Shown here piece after piece: positions 11,036 to 24,000 of a stretch of 64,000 nucleotides of DNA (positions within the stretch are counted from its first letter, which is position 1; every line of letters starts with the position of its first letter). The stretch is from Amoebophrya sp. A120 (Eukaryota > Sar > Dinophyceae > Syndiniales > Amoebophryaceae), in assembly GCA_905178155.1 (NCBI GenBank), contig CAJINV010000017.1:1170722-1234721 (forward strand). The letters run 5' to 3'. The translations under genes and the position numbers were made by a program. The notes below the pieces were generated by a model. The model ran no database searches, had not been told where the DNA came from, and was given only the letters and a program-made list of their open reading frames with translations.

Positions 11036-14000
11036 ATGGCCGACATAGTGGAGGACGCGCCCTTGTCGGCCGAGCCGCCTTTGGTTATCGACGAGCGGCC
11101 AGCGCAGTTGCAAACCACGGATGTGCTTCTGATCATCCTGGTCTGCACTTTTCTCCTCGCACTGGGCATCACCCTGTTTTACTACCGGCGGGAGCAAAAT
11201 GAGAAGCGGGAAAGGGGGAGCAAAGCCACCGGCGCGGTGGACGATCTCGACGACGAATTGCGACAGAGGGCGGCGCAGGTAAATCATTCTGCTCGTAAGA
11301 ACGTATCTAGTCGTAGCCGCATTCGGCTCTCTCCCATCGAAGCGAGAAGTCGACGCATTCGGCCACTATGTTCTTTATCATTTCTGTTTCAATGAAAGAG
11401 CAGCATCAAAGTTTTGTTTTGAGCGTTTTCAACGAAAATTCGTACCCGATCTATTCACAGCTGGAAAAAGACGCTCTGCAGTATCGAACCGATCTGCACA
11501 CGATCGAGACCCACGAGGTCGGGCGGCACCTGGAAACGCAGCTGGCTCTGTCCCAGACCGACCCCACACTGGAAACGGGGGTGTACGGCTTGCATATGCA
11601 CGAAGTCAACCGCAGGCTGGAATACTTCGGGTTGAACAAAATATCGCCGCCGGTCCGGGAAAACAAGTGGGTGCTGCTACTGAGGACGACGTTCCTAACC
11701 GGATTCAATATCCTGCTCTGGGCCTGTGTCACGACAGAGGTAGAAATGTGTTTGATGTCGACGTGATGCAACGCATACTTAGTTTCATAGCATATGCATA
11801 CCGCTGTTGCATGGGAAAAAGAATGATATATGATTGTGTTTTACATTTAGAGAGCACTAACGTGACGATGAGGAAGAACACCGACCACCCCACCTGACCT
11901 ACTGAAAGACCCGATCATCTTTTCCCTGCTCCTCAGGTTGTCCTGGCGGTGATGATTAAGAACCGCGCGCACGGGGGCAGATTCGAATTTTGGGAAGATT
12001 TGATCACGCCCATCATCCTCGCCACGGTTATCGTGGCCTCCTCGCTGATGCAGTGGTGGAGCGAGCAGCGGGCGGAGTCCATGCTGGAGTCGCTGTCCGC
12101 CATGCAAACGCAGGAGCGCGTGAAGGTGATCCGCATCAGCTCGGACGTCGCAACAAGGAAGGAAAAGCGGTTTGAAACCCGGGTGGACGCGGAGACGCTC
12201 GTCCGAGGCGACATCATCTCCCTCGGCCCCGGCGACCGCATCCCCTGTGACTGCCGCATAATACACTGCTCCGACGCCGCGGAGGTGGACCAGGCGGCTT
12301 TGACGGGCGAGTCCGTCCCGGAACCTCGCGAAACGAAGGCGCAGGACGCGCGCGTGAACTGCAACGAGGCCAAGAACCTGATCTTTTCCGGCACCTTGCT
12401 ATTGAAAGGGAACATCGTGGCCGCGGTGTTCGCGACGGGGGACAGCACCATGCTGGGAAAAATCGCGAAAGGAATCAACAAGCCGCGGCCGCGCAGCACC
12501 TTCGAGATCGCCATGGAAAACATCGTCCACCTGATCGCGTGGGTGGGGATTGCGGTGGGTGTTTTGACCGCGATCGCGGAAATCTCGATAGGGAAATCCG
12601 CCGCGGAAGTGCTGGAGTCGTCGGCGTCGTCCCTGTTTGCGCAAATCCCGGAGGGGTTGATCCCCACAGCGACGATAGCATTGCTGATCGCGTCCTACCA
12701 AATGGCAGACGTCAATGTCTTGGTCCGGAAGCTGGATGCGGTACAACTGCTATTGCTGTTCTGTTTCGATGCAGCTTGTGAACGTTTTCTTTTGCCAGTT
12801 GATTGTTGGAACTAATCCAATTGAAATTACCGACCTCCGCACCTACTCTACAACTTGGGTCCTGCGAGCACAATGTTGACACATTTAATTATGTTTGAGT
12901 GCTTCACATCTTCACATGCCTAGTATAATTCGTAACCAATATCCAACTTCTCAGGTCGAGACGCTTGGTTGTTGCAGTGTGGTTTGCAGTGACAAGACGG
13001 GCACCTTGACAACGGGCCAGATGACGGTGACGGATATGGTCTCCCCCGACGGCGACGCGTACCGGTTACGCGATCTACTCTCGCAACGGGGGGAATCCAA
13101 TTCCACCATGCGGAAACTGGATATGGATGTGTCAGAGTTGAAATCCACAAAGTTGAAATAATTTGCCATGCATAAAATGGATGCCAGTTGGAACCCAGTT
13201 TCTAAGTGGCGCATGACAAATTTCGGTGGTCCCTAAATCCAGTTTGTCATGCTGTTTAGGCAAAGAAGAGCGATTTTCGCGTGCTACTTTAGCAGTTCGA
13301 GCTGTAGCCCCAAACAGGCTTACAATCGGCCTCACTTGCCTGCTCTGCAACACACGCGCCGCGGGTCATGCATTTTATGCATTACAAATTATTTCAACTT
13401 TGACGATTTCAAACCTGACGCTTCCATACTGGATTCGCTGTGCAAGGGCGGCATTCTCAACACCTCCGTGACCATCGACGACCGCGCGACCGCAGCAGAC
13501 AGTCTGTTCGATGAACAACCAATAGAACAAACTACGCAAAACAAGCTATCACAGTTCCCGAACGAGCAGATTGGAGGATCTTCTGCCAGCAATGCAACCC
13601 GCAAGAATAATGCGGTTTCCATGGCGAATTTTGCCGGCGGCCCGGGCAGTCCGGTCTCTTCCCCGGACACTATGAAGGACTTGTCCGGCTCGCCCACCGA
13701 AGTGGCGGTGTTCCACGCGGCCCGGGAGCTCATCGGGCGGCACGTGACAGACCAGTACCGGAAAGTGTTTGAAATTCCGTTCTCCTCGCAGAACAAATAC
13801 ATGGTAACCGTACACGAACGACTCTTCATGAACAGTGCCGGAAACAATAGCAAAATCTTTGGCGGAGGTGGTGGGAACAACAACACGTCGACGTCGCCCA
13901 GAGACGCGGACTTACTTGGCATGAACGGGGGCACCGGGGGCGGCGGGACAACGGGCGGAAGTGGGCACAACTACGGCATCAATTACGGAGTCGGGTCAAA

Positions 14001-16623
14001 TCTAAACCAGGAGCAGCTGCAGCAGCAGCCACACCGGAGGATAACGATCAAGGGAGCAGCAGACAGGATCATCCCGTATTTGAAAATGCACCCGCCAAGC
14101 GCCAAGTTGCTCACCATGTGGAAGCGGCTCATGGGCGAGGGCAAGCGGGTGATCCTCGTGGCCGAGTGCTATTTACCCCCATCTAGTACAACTCCCTCGA
14201 CCGGGAGTGGTGGCTTTTCAAGTTCACATCAGCAGCAGATGAGTGATCGCGGTCTCGCCGCGCATTTGGTCGAGAAGCAGATGGTAAACAAAAATGGATC
14301 TACTTCGTCCCAAGCAAAGGCTATCAGCGGCAGCAGTCTGGACGACTTCACGCTGGACGTGTCGCAGCTGCGATGCGTCGGGCTGTACGGCCTCGAAGAC
14401 CCGCCGAAGGAGGGCGTGCGCGACGCGGTCTCGCGCGCCCGGGGCGCGGGGGTGCGGGTCGTGATGGTCACGGGGGATCATAAAGACACGGCGGCGGCCA
14501 TCGCGAGGGAGCTGGGCATATTAGAAGACGACGGCACAGCAGCGGTGATGGGAGCAGACAGCAAGTCGACATCCTCGACGACGACGGTCACAGGCGGAGG
14601 TGCTGGTCCTCCATCATCAAACATGCTCACTGCGTCGGGAACGAGAAGTATGAACGCGACAAATTCCAACCTTTTGGACAGCGGCGTTTCGAGTTCTGTA
14701 GGGGGTCTCACGGACGAGCTGCAGTCTGTGGATTTACTCGGCGGGACCATGTCCACTATCGCCTCCAGTGGAAACCTGCAGCAAAGTGGATACAACACAA
14801 CTACACATCAAGCCGCAAGTCAAAATGGTACCGGACTACCATCTGCTGCGATGATCGGAAATAGCACACAACTACATCAAGGTAATCCCAATCTTCCTCC
14901 CAGCAGCACCGGGGACCAAAATGTGGACCTGATCGGGACAAACAGCTCGAACTTCGTGCACAAGCAGAACCCGTCGCTCGAATGCACAACACTGGAAGTG
15001 ATCACCGGCGACCAAGTCGAAGAGCACACGCCCATGGACGGCGACGAATTCGGCCCCGACGAACCCGCCCACATTTTGGACTTCTGGTTCCGCGCGACGC
15101 AGGAGTGCTCCGTGTTTGCCCGCGTGTCCCCGATGCACAAGCAGATCATCGTCCGCGCGTACCAACAGTTCGGCGGCGAGGAGATGTATCAGAACAGTTA
15201 CAACGAGGATTCCGGCGATGCCAGCATGGAGAATAACGTGATCAATCACATCATCGAGAAGTACGCGAAAAAGGGGTTTTTCACCGTGCGCGAAAAGGTC
15301 CGAGTCCACATCCTCGGCCGCCCGCCGACGCCCAGGAGCGCTCCCAACAGCAAGAACGCCTTCCACTTCGGCCAGCGCAGACGAAAAAAAATGACCGGCG
15401 CGATCTGCGCGATGACGGGCGACGGGGTGAACGACGCGCCGGCGCTGAAGCAGGCGGAGGTTGGGATTGCCATGGGCATTCGGGGGACGGAGGTGGCGAA
15501 GGACGCAGCGGACATCATCTTACTAGATGATAACTTCGGGAGCATAATCCGCGGGATAGAACAAGGAAGGAGGTCCGCGGACAACCTGCGAAAGTCGATT
15601 TTGTACACATTGTGCTCGAAACTCCCGCAATTTCTCCCCACGTTCATCCAAATTCTCTGCTCCGTGCCGGGTCTGAACATCCTCGTGGTCATTTTCCTCC
15701 CCCCGGTTGTCCGGAAGCTCCCGGGGCCACTTCTCACCGTCCCACAAATTCTCGCGATCGACATTCTGACTGACGTGTGGACCTCGATCGCCTACGCCTT
15801 GCAACCCAGCGAAGACAATTTGATGACTAGGTTACCGCGACACCCGAAAACGCAGCCTTTGATGGACACCGGGCTTTTGACTTATTCCTACCTCTATATG
15901 GGCGTGATGCAGTGCATCGGGTGCTTCCTCTGCTCGGTGATCCTGTTCTACCAGCCGCAGATGGACCAGATTGAGAAGACGGAAAACGAGGAGCTCGCGA
16001 CCAGTATCTACATGCAGGCGACAACCAGTTACTATTGGACGCTGGTGGTCGGGCAACTTGCGGCGGCCTACGCAACGACGACGTTCAAGCAGTCTCTGCT
16101 GGAATACGGGATTCCGAACAAAGTTCTGAATGTGCTGATCTTTTTGGAAATTCTGTCCGGCTTGTGGGTCGTGTTTTCTTCCGCGGGCAATGTCATGTTC
16201 CAGACGAGACCTATGCCGTTCTACCTGGTCGCTCTTCCCTTTCTAGTCACCTTTGTCCCAATATTAGTGATCGAAGAGCTGCGGAAGGCGTTGCTGCGGA
16301 AAAAGGACAAGGACATCGAGCTGGCGGAGCGGACCGCGCTCCGAACCACCGGGCAGGGCTTGTACGGCGGCCACCTCCATGGGGCGACGCCGCGGTCCGG
16401 GTCAAAAAGCCGCCGGAGCTGGAACCGGGTGCTGCGATCGCAGAGTCGGGAAGCCTACCAGCACGCCGCGCGCGGCGGCCAGTTCGGTGGACCCGGGGGC
16501 GGAGGTGATCAGGTAACGATCGTGCCCGCGGTAAACATGTGGGATTTGGATGTGCGGGCCGGGCTAGAAAACGACTCGGAAGAAGACGACGAGCAATGGA
16601 AAAACCTGATGGACTCGGTGTAA
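11036..16623 (+). CDS. P2C-like P-type cation ATPase with extra N-terminal helix
   Basis: Couples ATP hydrolysis to cation transport across a membrane; the closest type is Na+/K+- or H+/K+-ATPase. Exons are 11036-11278, 11461-11739, 11937-12740, 12955-13121 and 13434-16623, about 1,560 residues. Introns 1-3 are GT-AG and intron 4 is introner E4. The sequence shows the TGES actuator loop near residue 297, PEGL in M4, phosphorylated Asp in CSDKTGTLT near 455, KGA at the nucleotide site near 701, TGD near 844, and [11 protein letters not shown] near 1161, followed by the C-terminal membrane helices. P2C affinity rests on the PEGL-to-DKTGT segment ([20 protein letters not shown]). All catalytic motifs are intact. 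It is longer than the usual 1,000-1,100 residues because of Ser/Gly/Thr-rich insertions in the nucleotide and phosphorylation domains, and because an extra hydrophobic helix (about residues 29-50) precedes the cation-ATPase N-terminal domain. No beta subunit is seen nearby. Confidence 0.93.
13122..13428 (+). mobile_element. Introner E4 (TIR family A)
   Basis: A 307-bp insertion flanked by perfect CTGGA (13117-13121 and 13429-13433). The TIRs are about 58 bp, about 50 positions of which match. The left end starts TATGGATGTGTCAGAGTTGA and the inverse of the right end starts TATGGAAGCGTCAGGTTTGA. Removing the element plus one CTGGA gives [14 protein letters not shown] in frame, just after the phosphorylation site of the ATPase. 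E20 in the Kazal gene carries the same TIR. Confidence 0.94.
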
Positions 16624-18081
16624 TTCTTCTTCCTGCAGCTGCGAGTCTCGTCGCGGATGTGGACGACGAGGAGATGGACATCATGAAGATCAATCATGGA
16701 TGTAGGTGCTGGAGAAAATCAATGTCCTCTTTACCGGCAAGAAAGAACGAGCAAATGGACGAAGTCGAAATCTAGCGACAACATTCACCTTTCCTTCGTT
16801 CTGGCTTCGGAAGATCATGATCTGCTTGTGGGTAAGAACCTAGCCTGAACTACTTTTCATGACTACCACCACTACGATTTTTTAAGAGCCGTGTATGTGG
16901 TCAATGTTATTTCGCACATGATCACAGCTTGTTCCATTCATTGTCCACCCCAAAAAAAAGCCAAAACGACGACGGAAATCAATGTGGTACTACCCCGGGT
17001 GAAGCGACGCTTCATCTTCAATCATTGACATATCCTCTCGAGCTTATCAAATAAAAAACCTCGAATCACGAGGTTTTACCACACTATTTTATCCCCACCT
17101 TTCGCGGCGCCCCCCAGCGTCTCCGTGGTCACAGAGAACTGCTTCAACCATATTTTCGTAGACGACAACTTTCAATGCGAGCAACGCTTCAACTTGAAGC
17201 TTGAAGATTTCCTTTCCAAGAAAAGGAAATACACAAGAACCAGAAACGAAAAAGGAGACAACTCCAACTCCTTCGAGTAGAGACAACCAACCGAAGACGA
17301 AGTTGTTGTGTCAAAGTCGGACCGGCGCAGAAAATCCGAACACAGAGGAGGTGGATCGTCAGCGTCGCACTCTTTCTCTTCGTCGTCTTCGGAAATGAAT
17401 TTATCGTCGGTCTTGATGTTGACCTGAAAATGATATGTTGTCTCTCTGATCGGCATCCTCGCTACAGGAAAGCGACACTCATACAAAATCGAAGTATGCA
17501 TGATGCTACACAGACATGTGAGAGCGTGAAGTAGGCAGCTGTTTGAAGCTATGATCGTCTATCGCATTCGCTTCGTGAGCGACAGTGTCGCAATGTCGCC
17601 AGGTCGTTTTCGTCTCTAGAGTTCTCGGAATCGATTTTTGGTCGACTTCGTTGATTTTGTTGTACGGCTATTCACCTATAAGAACTACGCATTGTCTACG
17701 AAAATAACAAATTTGTAGTCGAACTCAAATTGCAGACTTGCCACGCATATAGATGAAGAGCACTTTCGTTCTGTAGAACATCGAAATCAGCCCAGTGAGG
17801 CTTAACTACAAGCATGCGCTGCAGTTGCGGCTTACTAGGCTAGTACATGACTCTTCTGATTTGATAAAGCATAAGGAAGTACAATGTGCGAGTTTATCCA
17901 CCGGCAGTGCCGCTGCGGGACGTCGTCCCGGTGACGAGGATGACGATGAGGAAGATGAAGCAATTTGTCGCTGTGATCTCTCTTTCGAGAAATATGTGAT
18001 TGTGAAGCGATTCGTATTCATTTTGCGCGCAAAACTACCGTCCGTGGTCACCTCGTCCCGAGAAAACTAGCGTCAGCCATC
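16624..18081. other. Intergenic region
   Basis: No supportable gene. The short open frames at 16539-16775, 17201-17398 and 17795-18070 lack protein character; the first overlaps the ATPase 3' end in another frame. A small hairpin at 17055-17077 is listed separately. Confidence 0.5.
17055..17077. repeat. Perfect 9-bp hairpin
   Basis: AAAACCTCG and CGAGGTTTT are separated by a 5-base loop about 430 bp past the ATPase stop. It resembles a bacterial terminator in shape, but in this nuclear context a role in 3' end formation is only a possibility. Confidence 0.5.
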
Positions 18082-21000
18082 ATGTTGGAGCCGGAGGACA
18101 CCACGATCGACATGCGCAAGATGCGCGACGGAATTTCGGACAAATTCGAGGCCTTCATCGCCGCCCGTCCCATGACCACCAGTAGCGGAAAAAGGAGCAG
18201 GAAAAACAATAAGTCGAAAAGTCCAGATGAAAGTATGCTGTCGAATTTCCACGGCGGGCATCAGGGAGGTGGAGTGGCCAACCGAGATCAGGAGGGCCGC
18301 GAGAGTTCCAGTTTCTACAAGGCCTACAACGACGCGCACAGGAGTACTCCGGCGCAACAGCAGGACTACACAGCGTACAACGCCGCGCACCGGATTGAGC
18401 GGATGAATTTCGCTTCCAAGTTGTTATCCGATATCGGCCACTTGGTCGAGCACGAACAACAAGAGCTGCACGGAGGTAGTTCATCTAATTTCGGGCTGCA
18501 GGAGCACGAACAAAGAGGCAACGCGCACGTCCTCGACGAAGGAGCATATTTCGCCCGCGATCTTCTCCACGCGCAAGGTGATCTGCCTGCAGCAGCAGCC
18601 CGTCCGGGGACTGCGGCCGCGGTACCGTCTTCGAGGCCTTCGTATGCAATGAAGCCCGATCATGGAAGTGGTGGCGGCGCAACAGTAGATGATCCAGATC
18701 CGAGCATGATGCTCGGCGTGGATCAAATGAAGGCAGAACGGCTGGCGCGGAGCAACAAGGAGAAGAAGGAGGGGATACCGGAGATCCCGATCTCCCACGA
18801 GATAAAGTTAAAGCAGCACATTTCCTCCCCAACCACTCGCGCAGCGGAGTATGCTGAAGAGCTGGAATTCGTCCGCAGACAGGCGGAGATTGACCACCGG
18901 AATGTCGTCAACAGCGAGGAGTGGAGGAGACAACACGGAGATCTGCTTGTGGCCGATCAGGAGAATAGAAGCAAGTCTGCCGCGGAACGGAGGGTGGAAG
19001 TGGAGGAACAACGCTGGCGGAACTCGACGCTGAGTCCGGAACTACGCACGGGACCTCCGATGCTGACGGCCGAGCAGTTGAAGATGCAAAAACTACTCGA
19101 AGTGGTAGACGACCCGAGTCTGTCGCCGAACAGCAGGAGCCGAATGCGCAGCACAAACAGCTACAGCAAGGAAATGGAGAGGCACTTGAAAATGCAGCAC
19201 TACTTGAGTAGTGGTGGAGATGGGGGAGAGGTGGAGGAACATCTCGAAGCAGGTCATCAACATCAACACGGAGCTCCTCATCAGAAGCAGCACAGACTCT
19301 TACCCTCCGCTTCCACGCCGTCCTCCTCCTCCGCGTCCCCCTCGCCGCATTTGTCGCGGAAGGTCCGCCCGCGTCCGAGTTCCGTCTTGAGCCCTTTGGA
19401 CAACAGCAATTTTTACGGCCAGCAGAATTACAGCAGCGACAACAATTTCGCTTCTTCTCCCGGCGGTGCTTCCTCCGCTTCTAGTCTCTCCGCCGCGCCG
19501 AGCAGTTCTTTGTCCCCCGTGACGAATCGAGGTGGCGCACATCAACCCAGTCCGCAGCACCACGTGCGGAGGGTGCCGCCGAGCCCGAGTTTTTTGGGGT
19601 CCGTGAGGGAGGAAAACGCGGAGGAGTTGCTGGCCGCGGCTGACGTGGAGAATTACGTCGAGGCGGAGGAGTTTATGGCGCGCTTAAAGTCGCGTTTTTA
19701 AAAGTCATAGTTTTTTTTTTTGAAAGGTGGCACAAAAACCGGGCACGCGGGTAGTTCAGTTAAATACCGGCAGGCGAAACGCCGCACGCCTTGCCCTGGG
19801 TGTGTCGCAAAGAAATCTTTGCCATGCGCCAGAGTTGGCACCATCGGGAGGCTGGACACCGCGACGCTATTGCCGCCTTTAGCAAGCTTGCCAGCAAGTG
19901 CACGTAATCCATTTTCACATCTCGCCGCACCCCCGGAAGTGAAGCAGCACTCGTAGCGCAAGGCCGCGGGCGCTGCGCCTGTTGCCTCAAATGCATCGCT
20001 GCGGCCCCACAACAGCGCCACCACGCTGGCCTCCCAACCAGCCGTAACAACAGACCTAGTGACCGCGCCACCCCTCGCGCCTCTACTATTTTGGTCGCCT
20101 TCCAACCACGGCAAGGCCATTGCCGCGCCTCTCCGCCGAGACAGGCTGCTGCCGCGCGTGCGGTGTTTTCCCTGTCGCGGCGTGGCCCCTGTGGTCTAGC
20201 ATCGGAGGCGCGGCCCCAAGGCTAGGCCGCCTCAAAATCCCTCCGAACCGCCCCGCCCGCCCGAACCAGCCAGGGCCGCCGCCCTAAAAAGCCCCCCTTC
20301 AAGCCCCGGCTCGCCAGCGCCCCAAATTGGGCGCCCATTCGAAGCGCCATTCTGAAGCCCTCTCATTGGGGCTCGGCTATTAAGCCGCGGCGCGTCGCCT
20401 CTCCTTTACTCAGAATGAACTTTGGGCGGCGGGGGGAGGCGAAGCGGACCCGGGGTTTTCGAAATTGAATCGCGGAATGCGCCGCGAAGGATCGCGGCGA
20501 GGCATTCTTTTGCGCGCCGTCCGAATTGCCTTCCTGGGGCTCAGTGCTATCGCATTTATGCGCGCCAGCTCGGACGACCCTATTCTCATATCGGCAGGGC
20601 ATTAAAATCGGCGGCAGTGCCTGAAGACTAGCAAAAAAAGAAAACTATGACTTTTGAAAGCGCGACTTTAAGCGCGCCATAGAGTTGCTGGCCGCGGCTG
20701 ACGTGGAGAATTACGTCGAGGCGGTGGAGAATTACGTCGAGGCTGACGTGGAGAATTACGTACTACAGTGAATTTTGTCTGTAGACGAAATTTTTGAAAT
20801 TTTTTCATTCTCCGACGCCCTCTCGTCGATCCCGCTTCCGCTTGCCAGGGTCGGCCTGGAGTTCGTCACCGCGGTTGTCGCCATCTCGTATTTCCAGGAA
20901 CAGCCCAGAGCAGCAACTTTGTCCTCGTTCCCGTCCGCACCATTTCCGAACGACTAGCCCGCGGTGACTGGGAGCCGACTTCTACCTGAATCTGAAAAAA

Positions 21001-24000
21001 ACATGTTTTTGATTAATCAGAAAAAGTGCCTTGATCTAGCTAGCTGATGACACCTCTGAGAACTATAGTAGCCTAGCTATCTTCTGTGTTTTCAGGTCCC
21101 ACGACAGCAAATCAAGAGTAGCTAAATTTGAGTCCCATTTCTGCATTGAGGATAGCGCGGACCCAGCAGGAGCCACAGAGGTCATTGGGTCGCCGAGCCA
21201 CGTTCTAGACCCGGAGGTTCCCATGTTGCGCCAGGTGGTGCAACAGCAGATGATCATGGAGGGGTCCGAGGGCTGTTGCTTCTGGTGCCGAGATCGAGGT
21301 CGCCGGTGCCTGCAAGTCTATCTGCTCTACCACGGACTCAAATTGCATCCTTGATTTGCTTTTATGGGGACCTTTTTAGCTAGATTACCTACCTCTAGAT
21401 CAGATCTTTATTTATCACATTTAGCTAGCTACTCATCAAGAAAAGTGTCAAGGTTTGAAGCCCAGGTCTGGAGACAACTGCGCCCGTCCTTCCACTGCAG
21501 CCCCTCCTGCCCGGCCCTCGCAGCTCACGCTTCGTGTTGACCTTGCTCTGCAACAGCGCCACCTTTTGTCCGCTTCTCCACCTACAGCGTCTTGCGCGAC
21601 CTTCGGACTCTGCGACCAAACCATCGTCAGCGCATCTGCAGCCATCCAGCATCGGCAGGGAAACAAAAATTTCAAAATTTTCGTCTACAGACAAAATTCC
21701 CGTTAGTAGTTGCTGGCCGCGGCTGACGTGGAGAATTACGTCGAGGCGGAGGAGCGGCGGAAATATCACAAGAAAAAGTGTACACGTACACGGCTTTCTT
21801 TTTTTTCGAAAAAAATTTTTTGTGGGCTCCCTCGAGGCGTTCACTTGTGTCAGCGAAAGCATTCGCTACGAAGTTCGCTAGATTGGGGGTCTGGCAGAGC
21901 TGGCGCACCTAGAGCACACGGCCCGAAGGTCATAGTCAAGGCCCAACAGAGAGGGGAAAGAAGCAGCCGGGTCATCTGCCCCATGCTCCTGGTCTCGTCT
22001 CAGGGCCGCGCAAAAAAGGCCGAAAAGGCCGGGAGTTGTCGCTCTAGCGCCTAGAGGTGGGCCGCCGGCGGCTCCTGCAGCCTGTGGCCCAGGTTCTCCT
22101 GGCGCCGAGGGTTAAAACCACCCAACAAACCGTCGCCACCATCAAAACAGGCGAAGGTCCTCCTTTTGAAGAGGTAAACGGACCACACCATGCAGCCTGG
22201 AGAGGATGTGCACGGTTTTTCTTGGGGTCAAGAAAATCCGCAGAAAAAAAGGCAAATTTATCTGAATTTTGCCTGCGAAATCGCGCACCACCAAAAAACC
22301 GTGTGCATCGCATCTAGACTGCATGGCATGATGGATGTACACGGTCTGCGAAGTGGTCGGGCCCGAAGACAGACACTCTGAACCGTGTACATCGGCCATA
22401 CCATGCAGTCTAGATGCGATGTACACGGTTTTTGTGGGCCCTTTTTAAAAATTGTTGCGTATTTCCTACTTTTGAAACCGTGTACATGGATCATAGCGTG
22501 GTGGCTAGGTTCCATGTGCACGGTTTTTGGCCAATCTGAAAAATTTGGCCTTGGAGGTATGCAAAAATTTGCGTTTTTCCGGACATCCGAAATTTGGAAA
22601 CTTTCCCAGATCTCGGGACACAACACAGCCAGACGAACCCGCCGAGAAATCTGAAGCAGTTCGGCTCCCGCCCAAACAATAATCCGCAGCCCCCATCAAT
22701 GTTTCCGATCCCAAACGCAGCCTGGCGGGTGGGGATGGAGTGTTCATGGCGGTGGGCCACTGTCGGGCATTGGAGGGGGAGCTGCTTTGCGCTGATGCAA
22801 GAGGTCCCATCTGGAGCCAGGATTGCAGGTCTGCCTCGTGGATATCATCCACCAAAATGCATCGGGCTTGGGCGGCGACCCTGAAAGCTTGCGCCCATAG
22901 TAAAATCAGACCTTTGTAGAGCGACAGTTTCTCCAACGCCGGGGCGAAGGCTTCAAGTGGTGCCACTACGTCGCGCTAGGGGGGCGCCAAAAATTTTTTT
23001 TTGGGAAAAAATGCAAACCGTGTACGTGTGCACTTTTTCTTGTGATAGGAAACGGACGGAGTTGCTGGCCGCGGCTGACGTGGAGAATTACGTCGAGGCG
23101 GTGGAGCGGCGGAAACGGACGGAGAAGATGAACGAGGACACCAACGAGCGAAAAGCGACTCTTGACCGGCTGAACGCGAAAGTGAAAAACGACGCGGAAA
23201 AGTTCAAGCAGAGGTTGGAAGACGTGTTCGGGAAAGACAATGAAAGGAGAAATAAATTGTCTACCGGCACGAGTGGTGCAGCAGCGTCTTCATCTCACGG
23301 CCACAATAGCCATACAGCGACGCATCAATCCTCCCTGCAATCCACTCTCGGTCCGGACGCCGCACCTAGACCGGCCTCTCCCGGTGTGCGCGCGCGGCAG
23401 GAGGAGCTGCACGAGAAGTTGGCGCAATTGACGAACCGGCCGAGCACCGAGCATTTGATCCCGACGAGTTTAGCGGTGGATCCCTCTGCCTCGGAGGTGG
23501 ATCGGTTGTCGGCGCATCTACGGGCGGGGCTGTCCTTCGACCGAATGCAGATGGTGGCGACAATTTTGTCTGCGGAACCCTCGGCGAGCAGCTCTACTTT
23601 TCACAGTAGTTCGTCCGGGAACGAGGAGGACAGCAGGGGTAAATCTAAAACAGAGGCTGGTGCGAAAGGAACAAAGACGCAGGTCATAAAGAACAAGGGA
23701 CATTTTTCCAAGTCTGCTGTTAACGAGAAAGCAAAAATGCTTGCGGAGGAGCATGCGCATCATCAAGCAGGGGCTGGTCAAGATGAACAGGCACTTCCTG
23801 CTGCTGAAATATCAGTAGAACGACAGAACCCAGTCGCGACAAGTGACAGCGAGCACCACATGATGCAAAGTGACGTCACTGTGGAGATTGAGTTGCCGCC
23901 TGCTGCTGGCGAAGCAGACCAGCAAGAACTTCGACAGGGCGTTGGCGTTGCGAAGAGGAGTGAACACCAGCACTGGCCTGTGGAAGCGAATCAAGAACAA

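Larger units (their letters stand above)
19621..23125 (+). repeat. Coding tandem repeat split by three elements
   Basis: A unit beginning GAGTTGCTGGCCGCGGCTGA and encoding ELLAAADVENYVEA occurs at 19624, 20682, 21708 and 23059, with additional partial copies (VENYVEADVENYV) at 20725-20759. Copies are nearly identical at DNA level. One inserted element lies between each successive pair: E5, E6 and E7. Two of the units continue into ERRKRTE. Confidence 0.9.

Noticed and set aside
13122-13433. Ciliate-type DNA elimination keeping one TA
   Set aside because: Excision leaving a single TA shifts the frame in E4; only removal of the element plus one full 5-bp copy restores it. RNA splicing is the simpler reading.
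17055-17077. Hairpin as a bacterial intrinsic terminator
   Set aside because: The context is a eukaryotic nuclear genome and the hairpin lies over 400 bp from the stop codon.
20683-20760. Short repeats resembling a CRISPR array
   Set aside because: They are coding tandem repeats (VENYVEA) without unique spacers, in a nuclear gene.
22957-23052. Apparent start of the long open frame with its first 32 codons
   Set aside because: These codons are the right end of element E7; the true exon begins at 23053 after the GGAAA duplication.
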